DNA of 64,000 nucleotides, taken from assembly GCA_022829145.1 (NCBI GenBank), contig CM040742.1:13124131-13188130 (forward strand), given 5' to 3'. Positions 32,210-43,221 of the stretch are shown here, piece after piece (the stretch's first letter is position 1; every line of letters begins with the position of its first letter). The position numbers and the translations under genes are program-made. A model generated the notes under the pieces. The model did no database searches and was not told the DNA's origin. It was given only the letters and a program-made list of their open reading frames with translations. The stretch comes from Albula goreensis (lineage: Eukaryota; Chordata; Actinopteri; Albuliformes; Albulidae).

Positions 32210-32640
32210 ATGGGTATGGATGGCAAAGATAAGAAGCCGGGAGAGAAAACAGATTTAATTGCATGTCACGTATACGGTCATACATTTTTAATTCATTTAT
32301 ATTTTCTAAAGCAATGCTTGCGAATGATACATTTGTTCAATACAAGCCTGACACAAAGCGTATTTATGCATGGTTCGTTAATTGCTGCCTTTGAATATTT
32401 ATGCAGGAGGTAATGTGATTTGCGGTTAGGTTTATTTGCAAATAAGAGAAGCTTTTCTGTAAGAAGCAGGCCTCAAAAACCCCCAGTGTGTATTTTGATC
32501 CAGAAACAATTTTTTGAAGGTCACGCCTTTCTGTTTGGCGAATCCTATGAACGACGGGACTTTTGTGTCCGCTGTTGCTTGAGTGACGGCTATGTTGTCT
32601 CCATGGAAACAGCTTCGTTCTGAAGTGGTAATGGAATCGG
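32210..32640. promoter_or_regulatory. Candidate conserved non-coding block with an RFX X-box
   Basis: Clean block with ACAGATTTAATTGCATGTCA near 32250, TATTTATGCATGGTTCGTTA near 32361, 'GAATATTTATGCAGG' near 32393 and TTTATTTGCAAATAAG near 32430. GTCTCCATGGAAAC at 32597-32610 fits the RFX X-box pattern GTNNCC-AT-GGNAAC. It is among the strongest CNE candidates by texture. Confidence 0.5.
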
Positions 32641-33486
32641 AACTGGTGCGTTGTTCCGTATGGTTATCCTCCTTACCCCTGGCCTTAGGCTTAGGGGAAT
32701 TTTGTGCAGAGGCATCACTGCATGATTGCTGCATGATTGCAAGCCCTCAGCCTCAATCAGTGCGTTCCCTGCCTCTAATAGATCCACATCAATAACACAT
32801 CTATTAGCACTCTTCTGCTTAGGGTCAAACAGTTGACCTCATGAAATATGTAACAGCACATCTCATTGCTACAAGTAGTTGGGCTGCCTTCTCCTCTGAT
32901 CCCAACAAAGCAAGCAAAATGACCATACATTGAGCTAGACTTAATCGAACAGGGGGCCTTCACACACAACCTCACAAAAATAAATTGGCTGGTTGAAGGA
33001 AAAAAAGGAACAAAAAGGAAAAAAAAAGTTCCTACTGTGGGATCAGTCTTGGTAGATGGAGAGATTTGGGTGGGGAGGAAAACGTGCTAACATGCTAAAT
33101 CGACGCCATGCCAACATGAGGTTGCAGATAATAGACTTACTGCAAATTGAAGTTTTGGGGTTTCCTCTCACTTGAATAGCTGTCTTTCCTGGACTGCTTG
33201 GCGACACTCTCTTATAGCCTGTGTCTAATTTACGCTCTCAGGTGCAATGGGTACTGCTGTCATTTTCACTGACTGGAAGCAGTCATTATCCAGGGGTATA
33301 CCAGCTTGATATATTTTTTATATGCTAAAAAAAAGGACCATAGCATATTTGTAGCTTTTTCATCATAACCCTGACAAATGTAAAATCCATCTTCATTGTT
33401 ACAAGATTGGACTATCAGTATAAAGACCTTAATATGCTCATATTACATATCATGTTATGCAATAAAACATATATTTTAAACAAAGG
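32641..33486. other. Stretch without recognised genes
   Basis: Mixed sequence with an A-rich tract near 32999-33028. Frames up to about 100 codons are present but without pattern. Some parts near 33100-33290 may be conserved; nothing firmer can be said. Confidence 0.35.
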
Positions 33487-33615
33487 CGATCCTGGAGACT
33501 GCTGGGGCCCAAGGCAGAAAATGTCTTCTAACCAATGGTCATTCCCATTATGTTACTCTCATTCATTGCCCTCAGGGGCCCCTTCATGCTCGGGGGCCCC
33601 AAGCAGTTGACTGCC
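33487..33615. repeat. Possible interspersed repeat with GGGGCCCC words
   Basis: GCTGGGGCCCAAGGCAGAAA, 'CTCAGGGGCCCCTTCATG' and CTCGGGGGCCCCAAGCAGTT recall a common fish repeat in which 'GGGGGCCCC' and AGGCA words recur. The family is not recalled and the ends are not defined. Confidence 0.3.
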
Positions 33616-34369
33616 TTTCTTGTCTGTAAAATTGACCTCTGATTATAACTTGACTCCTCTGGATGCCAACAATGGTTATTTAATGGTAATGTCCAGTTGT
33701 CTCAGAAACACCTAAGGTGGCACAGTGGTTTTCAGAGGTTTGATGTAATGAGTAGAGACACTTAAGGAGATCCCCATATGAAATTAACGACGGACATATA
33801 CTGACCATGCACACTGTGGGTACCCCATAAAAATTCCCAAAACAGAAGTATAAGGACCAGGAAACGTGTGCATATTGGACCTTCTTACCTAGCATTCTGT
33901 GAAAGGGCGAGGAAGACAGAGTGGCTAAGAGACTCATGGGAATTCTCCTCCTCCAAAGTTGCTAATTAGGAGACCGAAGGCATTAACTCTGAGTGGATCA
34001 TAAGCCAATAATAATGTGACACACATATCTGAATTATCGTGCCCTGAAGATTGATGCTCTCGGGGACCTCAAAGTAGCAAAATTGTGTTCTGATGAAAAG
34101 GTCAATTGAAATTATGTTCTATTTGCAAAAGTTCTTTTTTTTTTCTAAATGGAAGGGATGTGGTGCTGACGGCAGCACGTCAGATGTTTGAAATTTATGA
34201 GTTATGTCCACATAGCACATGTGTAATTAATCAAAACGATAGTCAGGCATTTAGAAAGAATCAATTAGGTACAGCAGCAAAAAAGAAGCTTAAAATTCTC
34301 ATGTCAAGCCTAAAAAATGTGTATATTTCTTAAATTTTTTAAATAATGTTATAATTTTTTAAATTCTCA
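33616..34369. other. Stretch without recognised genes
   Basis: Mostly AT-rich single-copy looking sequence with a T run at about 34135 and TTTTTTAAAT words near 34333-34365. No gene or known repeat. Confidence 0.4.
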
Positions 34370-34740
34370 GATCGGATGGTAATGAGACCAGGCCACTCAG
34401 CACATCTAGGGCTCATCATTTACCTACATTCTAAAGAGCATCCAGCACTGAGTCATGCCTGGACTTGAACACATCAAGGGAGTTTGTCTCCCACATGACC
34501 TGGCAAGCTGTTCTTAGAATTCCCTCTGCATAATATACTACTTCCTGGTATTTGTTTCATATTCATGCAAATGTATCCTGGCATTATCTAATTTCCATTT
34601 ATCCTATCTACAGTATGTCCTCTTGTTTTGTTGACCAAACTTGTTGACCAATCCTCTGCAGTTCACCTTTTGTGAATTTAAAAACCTCTTAAGAGTTAAA
34701 ATTCCTGCTTTGCTTCATTTTGAGTCCCCATAACTTCTAA
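34370..34740 (-). repeat. Dispersed repeat family R6, reversed copy 1
   Basis: Shares long runs with 53095: 'ACCAGGCCACTCAGCACATC' (here), TCATCATTTACCTACATTCT, 'AAAGAGCATCCAGCACTG', 'AGCCTGGACTTGAACAC' near-form and CATGACCTGGCAAGCTGTTC. Later words (CATTTATCCTATCTACAGTA, CTTGTTTTGTTGACCAAAC) are also typical of the family as I remember it. The minus strand is the element's forward strand, by comparison with 12395. Confidence 0.7.
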
Positions 34741-34894
34741 ATGTCACTCCATGCACTTACTAAGGTTATTCATGCTGTCGAGACACTGTTTCTCATCTTT
34801 ATTGTCAAGATGATTCTTTTAAAAACAAGGCTAAGGCTATCAAGCTAACGTTTATTAGCTAGTTAGCCTTCCCCAGAGCACGAAAGCTGAGCAT

Positions 34895-35175
34895 TACCCG
34901 CTGGGCACGTCCTTGGCTGTTTGCTGAAGGGTGAGCCCCAGAATCTCCCAGGTCTGAGCAAGAATGTTTTTATTTGTTCAGACGGATGTTCACGCTTGAC
35001 CCTGTTTTAATAAAGCTGACTGCAATGGCACTGGCAAGCTGCTTATGTTTGGAGATTCCAGCGCTGGACCCGTTCATTAAGGCTTTGTGTGCGTGCAGAA
35101 TTCTTCGAGACACGCGTGGCCCTGGCAACCGATTCACTGCTTGCTCCATGATGGAGTCTTCCCTCACGCATAGGC
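34895..35175. promoter_or_regulatory. Candidate conserved non-coding block
   Basis: Clean sequence with CAAGAATGTTTTTATTTGTT near 34960, TTTTAATAAAGCTGACTGC near 35004, 'GGAGATTCCAGCGCTGG' near 35050 and CGTTCATTAAGGC near 35071. No repeat match. Read as possible CNE. Confidence 0.4.
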
Positions 35176-35700
35176 CATGATGCCCTGACCTGTCAGCCCG
35201 ACAGTGACTGATCTGGGTTAAACAGGCCCCTGCTGGGCTGCTGGGTAGGGCCCACAGTGTGAACTGTAAGGAGAGTTGAAAGCTAAGAATATAACTGCTC
35301 AAAGTCTACTGTAATCTCCCATCACAGGTGGTAAGACTCCTGTATGTTACACAGTTATTAATGAAAGAACATGGATGAATAAGAGCACGAATGAGTAAAT
35401 TCATGAATTAATAAAGCACTTTTTATTATCAGTCTTCTATATTCATATGCCAAAACAATCTGAGATTGTATCATGAACCTCATACTTTGAATAGTTATCC
35501 AAATAAAACAAAGTGTGTACATCGCCTTACATATTTAGTTGCAAATTACATGATCTTCTTGTTAAGGCCCTGTCTTGATGTGTATAGATGGGTGTCAGAT
35601 CTGGTCCGTACAGTCTGGTGTCAAAGCTGGACTGCACCAGTACCGTCTGTGGCATGCTGGGTGATTCATTATTCTTCCACCCGCCGTCATCCAGGATAAC
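35176..35700. other. Stretch without recognised genes
   Basis: Mixed to AT-rich sequence with short frames only. Nothing recognised. Confidence 0.4.
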
Positions 35701-36010
35701 TTAGTCTAAATCCTAATTCGCTGCGCTATCTCGTCAAACTGGGTATTACAGCCGTCCCGCTCTGGGTATTTGTATTTCCGTTTGCAGATAGTGAAAATAT
35801 GATTTTTTTGACATTTCTGGGTGAATTCGTCCCTATGATATGAGGCAAAGACACCCCTCCGGTGATATGCCGCACATCAATGTCCTTCTCAAGCTTCATA
35901 TGCTTTGGCGGGTTTGGTGGCTGAATCATATGCTTTTCCTGTTGCTGAAGGAGAAATTAAGAAAAACTTTCTGTTGTTTTGACAGGAATGTTGGAATCTT
36001 TTCAAACGAA
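35700..36010. promoter_or_regulatory. Candidate conserved non-coding block
   Basis: Contains 'AATCCTAATTCGCTGCGC' near 35709, CTCGTCAAACTGGG near 35730, GACACCCCTCCGGTGATATG near 35850 and 'GAAGGAGAAATTAAG' near 35947. CpG is enriched relative to the flanks. Read as possible CNE. Confidence 0.35.
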
Positions 36011-36148
36011 ATATTTGTCCTGAAAACCCAGATCCCCCCAACCTTTCCCACAGGACCTCCACCCCCCTTCACCAGCTTTTAAATATATATTCATATATTC
36101 TATATATTCAATGTTGCAGTAATAGTATGGGGCAGTATGGGGTTCCTG

Positions 36149-36269
36149 TCAATCACTGACCTCTTTCAGCCAGTTGAAATAATTGGCTCTTCATAGCTGA
36201 ACCTCAATGATTGGTTAAACTCAGGTAGTGTATTTTGGCTCCACCCTTTTGTGGTGTCATAAAAGCTCA
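36149..36269 (+). repeat. Dispersed repeat family R2, copy 4
   Basis: TCAATCACTGACCTCTTTCA at its start, then 'TCAATGATTGGTTAAACTC', then 'TTTTGGCTCCACCCTTTTG' and TGGTGTCATAAAAGC. The last two blocks align with the CTCCACC...GGTGTCATGAAGC core of the other copies. Confidence 0.5.
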
Positions 36270-36690
36270 ACACTAATTTTGTTTTAAATCCAAACTTTCA
36301 CCTTATGAACAATTCCTCTGCACATCTTGCCCCAATAAACACTCAAATAAAGGAGAATGTCATTCATTTGGCTTTCTAAATCTTCAGATCTGTGTATAAT
36401 TTGTTTTGATTCTCGTTACATTTTTGTTAATGTGCGGTGTAATCCTTAATAGATGTTTTCAGCTAAACTGATTCTCTGCCAAGGTTATTCGCTTTTCTTC
36501 CTGCCATTCACAAGCATCCACTCATGGATTCATAGTCTTGTTGTGGTCTTGCCTTTCTTTGTTCCCTCCTGTTTGTTTTCTCAGTCCTCCAGCTTCTCTT
36601 TCCTCCAGTCCTTTCCCCCCTTTTCTTTTTTTTGCTTTTATTTCCTTCTCTGCACCTCGTGGAAAAGCCTTTGCCGGGAACCTGTTGTCA
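36270..36690. other. Stretch without recognised genes
   Basis: T-rich, with a pyrimidine-rich tract near 36555-36660. Open frames across the tract are Phe/Ser-rich and not protein-like. Confidence 0.4.
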
Positions 36691-36780
36691 TCGTTACCAC
36701 AAGTGCCTCTCCACATCTTGGGCCGAGACGCCACCATGATGAATATTTATTGGCACAATGGCTGGGGGGGTGGTACGGAT
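36690..36780. promoter_or_regulatory. Candidate short conserved non-coding block
   Basis: 'GCCGAGACGCCACCATGATG' followed by AATATTTATTGGCACAATGG (36722-36761) stands out as clean CpG-containing sequence with an inverted CCAAT-like GCCAAT neighbour (TTGGC). Weak call. Confidence 0.3.
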
Positions 36781-37194
36781 TGGGGAGGTATCAGCACAGG
36801 CGTAAAAAAGGTGGGTGAGGAAGGTCTACCTCCTTACCTGAAAAATAGCATTTTCTTTGAATATGAGAGTTTTCCGCATTACTTTTGACAATTTCAAAGT
36901 AAAAAAAGTATTTGACCACGTCTTGAAAAAAGTAAATAGTTTTACAATGTTGACTGTTAAAGAAAGGTGAGTCACACATCCAATAGAACCACACAGCTCT
37001 TAGGCTGATATTACAATGGAATAAATACTGTATAGATATATTCAAGTAATATGTACAGGTAAGATATGTGACATACACTACAGTCTCTATTCTCTCAGTG
37101 AGCTTCATAGGTGATATATTGTACTTCATGTGAATGTCTTATGTCTATTCACAATATTTTTTTTTGACTTGACGACAATTCACATATGACATAT

Positions 37195-37345
37195 GGAATG
37201 GGGAAGCATTATTGTCATACCTGGGTTTTCTTGATTGGCTGGTAGGTTTTAGGGACCCATAATCCCCCAGCCATTGTGAATGGACAGATTGATCGCCATG
37301 CCGATGGCTGGTTTTTATGACCGTTTGTCATTCCGAAGGGGTGCA
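37195..37345. promoter_or_regulatory. Candidate short conserved non-coding block
   Basis: CTTGATTGGCTGGTAGG, 'CCCATAATCCCCCAGCCATT', TGAATGGACAGATTGATCGC and TTTTTATGACCGTTTGTC follow each other in unique sequence, with TAATCCCC (OTX type) and TGACAG-like (MEIS) words. Read as a possible CNE. Confidence 0.4.
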
Positions 37346-38077
37346 GCAGAAATGAGCACTATGTTTTACCTCCTGGGGGAGCTTTCAATATTTTGTGTGT
37401 AGTTGGTAGGGCTTGGGGGGGGGGGGTTGGCAGGGCAGTTGGGGAGTCAGCATGCCTTTGGTGGTGTCAGTCAATTTTAATCATATAAAGCTGTCAGATG
37501 GTATTGAAAACACACAGCCTTGATATATCACTGAATCCATAACAACATTGATCCTGAAGCAGAATAGGGAATTGAGAGCCTTGGAGAGTCAGTCCTCTCA
37601 GGAAGCGCGGGAGATTCTCTCCGTGAGGTCCCGCTTATGTGCCACTGTAGGGTCCCGCTTTTCTCCCTTCTTCTGCAGGCTGTGTGATGTACATGTTTGC
37701 ATCACAGGCATTTAGTTAGATGGTCTTTTTCAGTGAAATTTAAACAAGTTTTTTTTAAGTTTTTATTTTTACGCACTACACAGCACATCTCAAACAGCAG
37801 ATTTAACACTGTGGGTGTCAAAATCAATACAATTTGGGTATCAGTTTGGGACGTACCAAAAAAGTGTAAAAATAGCGCTTTTGATTGTGTTAACACCAAA
37901 ATAAATATCCAGATTTGGTGTGATTTAAAAAAAAAACCTGGATACATTTTCTCAAATCGATACCAGAAATGTAACATTTTTACAGTTTCCCACAACACCA
38001 AAAATGTAACTAATTTGGATTTTATGTGTTAATTTTTAAAACTGGACCTTTTCCTGAAGAAACCCTGATAAACAGCA
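37346..38077. other. Stretch without recognised genes
   Basis: G-run near 37417-37427, then AT-rich sequence with TTTTTTAAGTTTTTATTTTT near 37751. Words such as CACTGTGGGTGTCAAAATC near 37807 and TTTGGTGTGATTTAAAA near 37914 may belong to a decayed fish repeat but I cannot define it. Confidence 0.35.
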
Positions 38078-38143
38078 GGGAAATCAAACCTACAACCTCT
38101 GGGATACAAGCACCGTGCTCTGACCTTTATGCCACATTGCCAC
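38078..38143 (-). repeat. tRNA-like SINE head fragment, reversed
   Basis: 'GGGAAATCAAACCTACAACC' followed by TCTGGGATACAAGCACCGTG, CTCTGACCTTTATGCCACAT and TGCC is the complement of the head of the window's L2-tail SINE (box B, anticodon-side and box A regions). Only the head is present. Confidence 0.6.
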
Positions 38144-38747
38144 CTGATGTTATGTGGCAATGCATTGCTGCTGCTTGTTTCTCCTTGAGTTTAATTTATC
38201 CAGCACAGAGTAGTTCAGTGCTCCTGCATATTTATGAGAGGGAAGATAAATAAGCCTCCATAAGGACAACAGAGATCAAACGCGGTCCGTGCAAAATGTT
38301 TTTTGATTTATTTCTCTAAAGACGGTGGACAAAAATGGGATGTATTGAAATGCATTGTGCATATATGTCCTTGTTGGTAAATATGGTAAATATATGTTAC
38401 AGCAGTGTTGATTATAAAAATATGTAAACATGTTGCATTATCCAAAAGCCACAACATTGGAGGGAGTAAAGACTAAGAAATTTATGTAGATTGTCCCTGG
38501 TGTTTTTTGTTGCTGATGTGTGATGAAAGACTGTGGTATTTGGCTATGGGACGTCCCATTGATGAGGGGGGAAAAGGCCGCCCTGGTGACAAATGGAGAA
38601 GGCAGCCATTCGTGCAGTGCACAAAAGGGATGGAGAGTTTGTGTTTCCCATCCACAGTGGAGCCATGTTGGCCTCATTCAGGGGCGAGCTCTGACTGCCC
38701 CAAACCTCCCCTGGCTTCCCTTCACCCCTGAAAGCTGCTGGAGCAGC

Positions 38748-38870
38748 TCCAGAGTGACTTACACAGTTAACATTTTTACTCAATAACCATTATACAGCTG
38801 CATATGGGTTAAGTACCTAGCTCAAGGGTACCCTTCCTGGGAGTTAAACCTGCTACCTTGTGCTGTCCTA
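38748..38870 (-). repeat. tRNA-derived SINE, reversed, partial
   Basis: 'CCAGAGTGACTTACACAGTT', CATTATACAGCTGCATATGG, 'TTAAGTACCTAGCTCAAGGG' and 'GGGAGTTAAACCTGCTACC' follow the minus-strand order of the family seen at 17508. A short internal piece (the AGCAGTGCCC part) is missing. Confidence 0.7.
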
Positions 38871-39813
38871 TTGCAGTTTTATCAAGAGCTCCTATATCCC
38901 TGCCCAAAAAGGCTCAATATACAGATAATCCTGGATATTAATGTTCCTCAATTAGGAATATTTTAGGTGATACCTGGAGTACGCATGCTCCAAATGTGTC
39001 TGTCATCACTTTGATGTATGGAGATAGTCTTGAGTCTAAAATAGAAACATTTATCCATACGTCAAATGTGAACTCTGAAAACTGCTGTCCTCATATGTCA
39101 AGAAGGATCCAAGGAGAACATACGGTGTCGTCTAAATTATTAGCCCACCTGAGGGGCTATAAAAAGAGATAGAAGAGAGAAGAATATAGGTTGTTCAAGT
39201 GCATTTTTTGCCCGAATATATCATATTTATAAGCCTAATTTCTTTTTCTTTGCCATACTTCTTTTTCTTCCAACTTTAGTGCCTGTTTTAATTGCACCAT
39301 AGGCTAAAGCTACTTGTGGCTTTGATAAAGCTTAATGCAGGTAAGCATTCAGTCAATTTAACTACCCCTCCACCTCCCAATTTGCAAAATGATCGGATAG
39401 GCTTCCAAGAGTTTATTTAGCAGTGATTAAAGCCAAATGCGAAGATTATTTGTGAAGTAAAACTCACCTTTGTGGGTTACTGTGGGCAGAAAATGTTTGT
39501 GGGTTGGTACGTATTGAGTACATGCACTTAAATGAACTGAATTCCTACATACACACATGTACACACACACTAACACACAGGCACACACTTATACTGTAGT
39601 ATCATATGCCCCAGCCCTCTAATAGAAATTATTGCCTCCATTTAATTCAGTTTCAGAATTACCCAATTAAATCAGTCCCATGCCACAAACACAGACACAC
39701 ACAAATAAACTTTCCATCTCCCTCTCACTCACACACAAACTTATGCAAACATGTTCTGGCCTGACCTTAGCACTCAGTCTGAGGGAAAGCTTTACCATTG
39801 TATTGATTGTATA
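38871..39813. other. Stretch without recognised genes
   Basis: AT-rich sequence with a short CA tract near 39548-39590 and another near 39688-39740. No gene or repeat family recognised. Confidence 0.4.
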
Positions 39814-40038
39814 TAGCAGGTAGTAATATAATGGTCAGTGAGCTGGACTTGTAACTTGTTGAGTTTACAGGGTTGACTCCCAGGTGAATCATAGCTGTTG
39901 TACACTTGGGCCTGTTGTACCCAAATGGCTTCAGTAGACATTCAGCTGTATGTATGTGTTGTGTGCACACTAATATAAACAAACAAACAAACACTGCCTC
40001 TGGATAAGCACATATGTGTAATGCCAACACTATAATGT
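39814..40038 (+). repeat. tRNA-derived SINE with L2-type tail, decayed
   Basis: 'GTAGTAATATAATGGTCAGT', GAGCTGGACTTGTAACTTG, 'CAGGGTTGACTCCCAGG' (box B-like), CTGTTGTACACTTGGGCC, 'GCTTCAGTAGACATTCAGC' and CTCTGGATAAGCACATATGT in order. It follows the family order of the copy at 28772. An internal AAACAAACAAAC run is a local expansion. Confidence 0.75.
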
Positions 40039-40320
40039 AGCCCCCTCCCCTCCCCCACCTTTTAATGTCCCTCTGCGATCCTTTGACCCAAACATGTTTT
40101 AAAGAGATCCAGCTAGCTGACTATGTAAAGGAATAATGAAGTGGACCGAGCCTCGGGAAAGCCTCTCGAAAGCATTAGAGCTGCAGCAGCCCAACAGACG
40201 AGCCCTTGTTTTCGCAAAATGCAAGTGTCTCCAAAAACAGGTCTTACCCCTCTCAAAAGAAGAATTTGAATGAGCCAAATCTCAGAGAGTTCCATTTCAT
40301 CCGACCCCCCCGCTACAAAT

Positions 40321-40362
40321 GTCCATGCCACCCCTCCACCCCTCCACCCCTCCACCCCTCCC
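40321..40362. repeat. CCCCTCCAC short tandem repeat
   Basis: About four units of the 9-base word CCCCTCCAC. It is a small C-rich tandem array. Confidence 0.8.
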
Positions 40363-40519
40363 TGTTTCCTCAGGGACAATATGACATTCTTCCTGTTGCC
40401 ATCTGGGGCCATTGTAAAATATGTGTGTGGGGGGGGATGCTCAAAGAAACACATTTGCTTAAAGCCCCCATCCTTTGGTTAAAAACCTTATATGTATTAT
40501 TTCTCTGGGACAAAGCCGG

Positions 40520-41150
40520 CCCACGAGAGAAAGGGGGACAGCGCATTGGGAAAGGGATGGCAGTGGAGCGGTTTTTCCTGTTTTGCATAGCAATAGCTGT
40601 TCAGGAGCTGTGCGTTTTTGGATGAAGTCATGGGTCTGGCTACCCATCAAACACCAGGAGGAATGCACAGACACTGGTCTCCCTCTCTCTCTCTTTCTAT
40701 CTCTCCCTTTCTTTTTTTCACACCAAGGCTAATTGTATTTGGAAAGGAAAATGCAGATGCGATGTGCTGTGCTGTTTGCGGCTATTTAAGCTTGAAGGCA
40801 CTATTTTAAAAGCCATTCACCAATGGCAGAATGGGCCAGTGAATGGACTTGCCAAAAGAGAAGGGAGGAAGAAAGAGGGATTTGGACATGGGGCTCTCTC
40901 AGAACAGGCGACATGGATTAACCGAGAGTTTTTTGGGGGGTGGGGGAGGGAATGGATGGTCTTTTCGAGTCTTTTTGCAACCACTAGCTATTCTGGCCTT
41001 TCAAACAGAGGCCAGTCTAAGACCATTCAATCTATTTAATATTTTGTGTCGAAAACATTATCTTAAAACAGACAAGATAAACAATTTGAAGTTCATTCTG
41101 GATTTCTTGTTAGAATTTACCACACTTGGAAAAAAACAACCTTTTTCTTA
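40520..41150. promoter_or_regulatory. Candidate conserved non-coding block
   Basis: Clean sequence interrupted by a CT tract at 40681-40716. It has 'TTTGCATAGCAATAGCTG' near 40581, 'GCGGCTATTTAAGCTTG' near 40777, CTATTTTAAAAGCC near 40801, CATTCACCAATGG near 40816 and 'CTATTTAATATTTTGTG' near 41031. Several frames of 85-139 codons cross it without protein pattern. Read as CNE-like. Confidence 0.4.
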
Positions 41151-41189
41151 CTGAGGCCAAATTGGTTTAAAAGTATTTGAAGACAGGGG

Positions 41190-41440
41190 AAAATGTCTTG
41201 CAACAAAATGCTATTGATTGCCAATAATGAGCCTTGTTTTGGCAGAAGGTTTCCATACCCCCTGTTTCCACTACATCAATTTGCCATTACAGGTTGTGAT
41301 TCATAATTATTTCTACCTCAATTCAATCAACATTTTCCATCAACTTTGACTCACAATCAAATGGAAGCTTTTCTGTGCATGTTCGTGATTGCTGAACTTG
41401 CCAAATAGAGGAGCTATTTTTATTACCCCCACCCTCTTTA
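41190..41440 (+). promoter_or_regulatory. Candidate enhancer B, paired with the element at 24827
   Basis: AATTCAATCAACATTT at 41320-41335 and TGCTGAACTTGCCAAA at 41390-41405 repeat exactly the two 16-base words of element A. CCTG..TCCACTA (41261-41273), CTTTTCT (41368-41374) and TGCATG (41376-41381) are collinear shorter matches. Spacing between the long words is about 70 bases here and 91 in A. It also holds TATTGATTGCCAATAATGAG near 41211 and TCATAATTATTTC near 41300. A decayed hAT-like end begins within 50 bases downstream. Confidence 0.6.
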
Positions 41441-41448
41441 CTTACCCC

Positions 41449-42404
41449 CAGTGCTATGGTTCCCAAACGTCCTGAGCTCACAACCCACTTAGTGAGCAAA
41501 CATTGTCTAAGATAAAACCCCTTAATAAACTATAACTCATCATTTTTAAATATGCCATTAAAATGTGTTTAAAGCTCATTTGACTCATGCTGACATTTTG
41601 ATTCTACATTATCATATGTCAGATCCTGTGGTTTGAAAATGAAAAGTATCTTTCCAAAATAAGTTCCCATGTGCTGTGACCTACATTCCTAGATATAGTA
41701 CAGATGTGATGTAATATCTTGTTCCAAGAGTTACTGATTAATGGGGATTTTTTTTCAAACTAGTTTCTTTTTATAAATATATCTTTGAGGAAAATCAGGA
41801 AATACATCTGGCTGGAGTGGGACTTCAGAAAAAAGTCAGTCACACCAGCCTCATGGGTTTTGTATCTAGCACTGCACATGTAGCACTAGCACTATCAGTG
41901 TTGAATCTGACATGGTGTTAAAGGCACCCTAACAAAAAAGCGCCATAGAAAAAGAGGCAGGAAGTGGTGACATAGGAGTTCACAAAACTATTTGGAAAAG
42001 TAACGCCCCCTCATGCGCTCAGCAATTTTGCAAACATGAAAACTGTGCCTCATCTGTGCAAGTATACAAGAACATAAATCACATTAAATGAGAAATTGTC
42101 ATAGGAGGAAGTAAGAGCGTTGAATTTGAAGCCAAAATACTCCAAATATATCTCAAAATACCAAAATACTGTACTACTTTCACTGAAATGTTAACATCTA
42201 GACTTGACCATTGTGCAACAGCATAGGTGAGCTACAGGACATGGTATATCAGCTGAAAAACATCAACATGAGTCAAGCAGGCCTTAAATGCCAATATATT
42301 TTCTCATGATGAGTAGTGCAATTGTCAAGTGTTATTTTGTAACCTATTGCAATGCCTCCTATGACTCACCGGTCAGGACCAGTCCAAGATTTGAGAAGCC
42401 CTGA
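41449..42404. mobile_element. Possible hAT-like non-autonomous element
   Basis: The left end CAGTGCTATGGTTCCCAAAC then GTCCTGAGCTCACAACCCAC resembles the common hAT end CAGTGGTTCCCAAAC...ACCCAC. The right end CCTATGACTCACCGGTCAGG then ACCAGTCCAAGATTTGAGAA and GCCCTG resembles its complement. No transposase frame lies between. A copy of repeat R1 lies inside, which suggests nesting. Target duplications were not matched, so the bounds are tentative. Confidence 0.4.
41917..42300 (+). repeat. Dispersed repeat family R1, copy 2 (longest)
   Basis: GTTAAAGGCACCCTAACA, 'GAGGCAGGAAGTGGTGACAT', 'AGGAGTTCACAAAACTATTT', 'GGAAAAGTAACGCCCCCTCA', then ATTGTGCAACAGC and 'ACATGAGTCAAGCAGG'. It shares its first half with copies 1 and 3 and its last third with copy 1. 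It has no coding frame of note. Confidence 0.65.
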
Positions 42405-42469
42405 CATACAGTATCACCCAGGAAATGGCCTCTCAAGGTTCAATCTTCAATGACCTTAAACTTGCTCTC

Positions 42470-42730
42470 TTCCTCTCTTCCTTTTTGCTTCGTGCTCCTC
42501 GACTTCCCGCGACCTTGTCGTGTCAAAAAAATACGATTCTCTGGATTTTACGTCCCGACTAACCTTTAAAAAAAGGGAAAAAAAAAGACTGAAAGCCCCC
42601 CTTCCCCCACCTGGTTTCGGAGTCTATAATTGTCATCCATCTCTGTCAGGCCACAAATGTGCCGAGAAGAAATAATCGTATTTCAGTTGAATTAAACAGG
42701 CAATAACCCCTATCATAGGGCCAGCCCCCA
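42470..42730. promoter_or_regulatory. Candidate conserved non-coding block
   Basis: CGACCTTGTCGTGTC near 42509, TACGATTCTCTGGATTTTAC near 42532, 'GTCTATAATTGTCATCC' near 42621 and TTTCAGTTGAATTAAACAGG near 42681 lie in unique CpG-containing sequence. Read as a possible CNE. Confidence 0.4.
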
Positions 42731-43221
42731 GAAACCAGGTTAGGAAGGCTGTTGCACATTCGTCACCTGTCATCTAGGGCACCAGATATATACTATAAGG
42801 CAAGCTCTTCTGCAGGATAGAACCTGGGAAATGGGTACAACTGTTTTGACTTCTGCAACAAGATCTACTGTGTGATTTTCGGAAACAGCGCTGTACGAGT
42901 CTCTGTAATATCCAAGCAAAGAGGAGGGCTTTTGAGTGAGTTTGAATATGTTTTAAAAACCTGTCACATGTTATCAGCCTCAATCCCTGTGAACCCCCCA
43001 TGAAGACTCAGGAGGAAGCGGCCACATGTGTCACTGTCTTAGGTCACGCCTTTTCCAATCACATATTGCCTACTGCCTAGGAGGGAGGCAGTATGTTCAG
43101 CGTGCAGTTCGAGAACATGCAGGCACCACCCAGCCATTAGTTAACCAGCTCACTAGGCAAGTTTCAAAAGTTTTTGCCTCACAACTATTGGCCTCTGTCC
43201 ACAGCCAGTAATGACCTGAAC

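Noticed and set aside
41449-42404. An autonomous hAT transposon
   Set aside because: Only end-like sequences are seen; no transposase frame lies between them and target duplications do not match.
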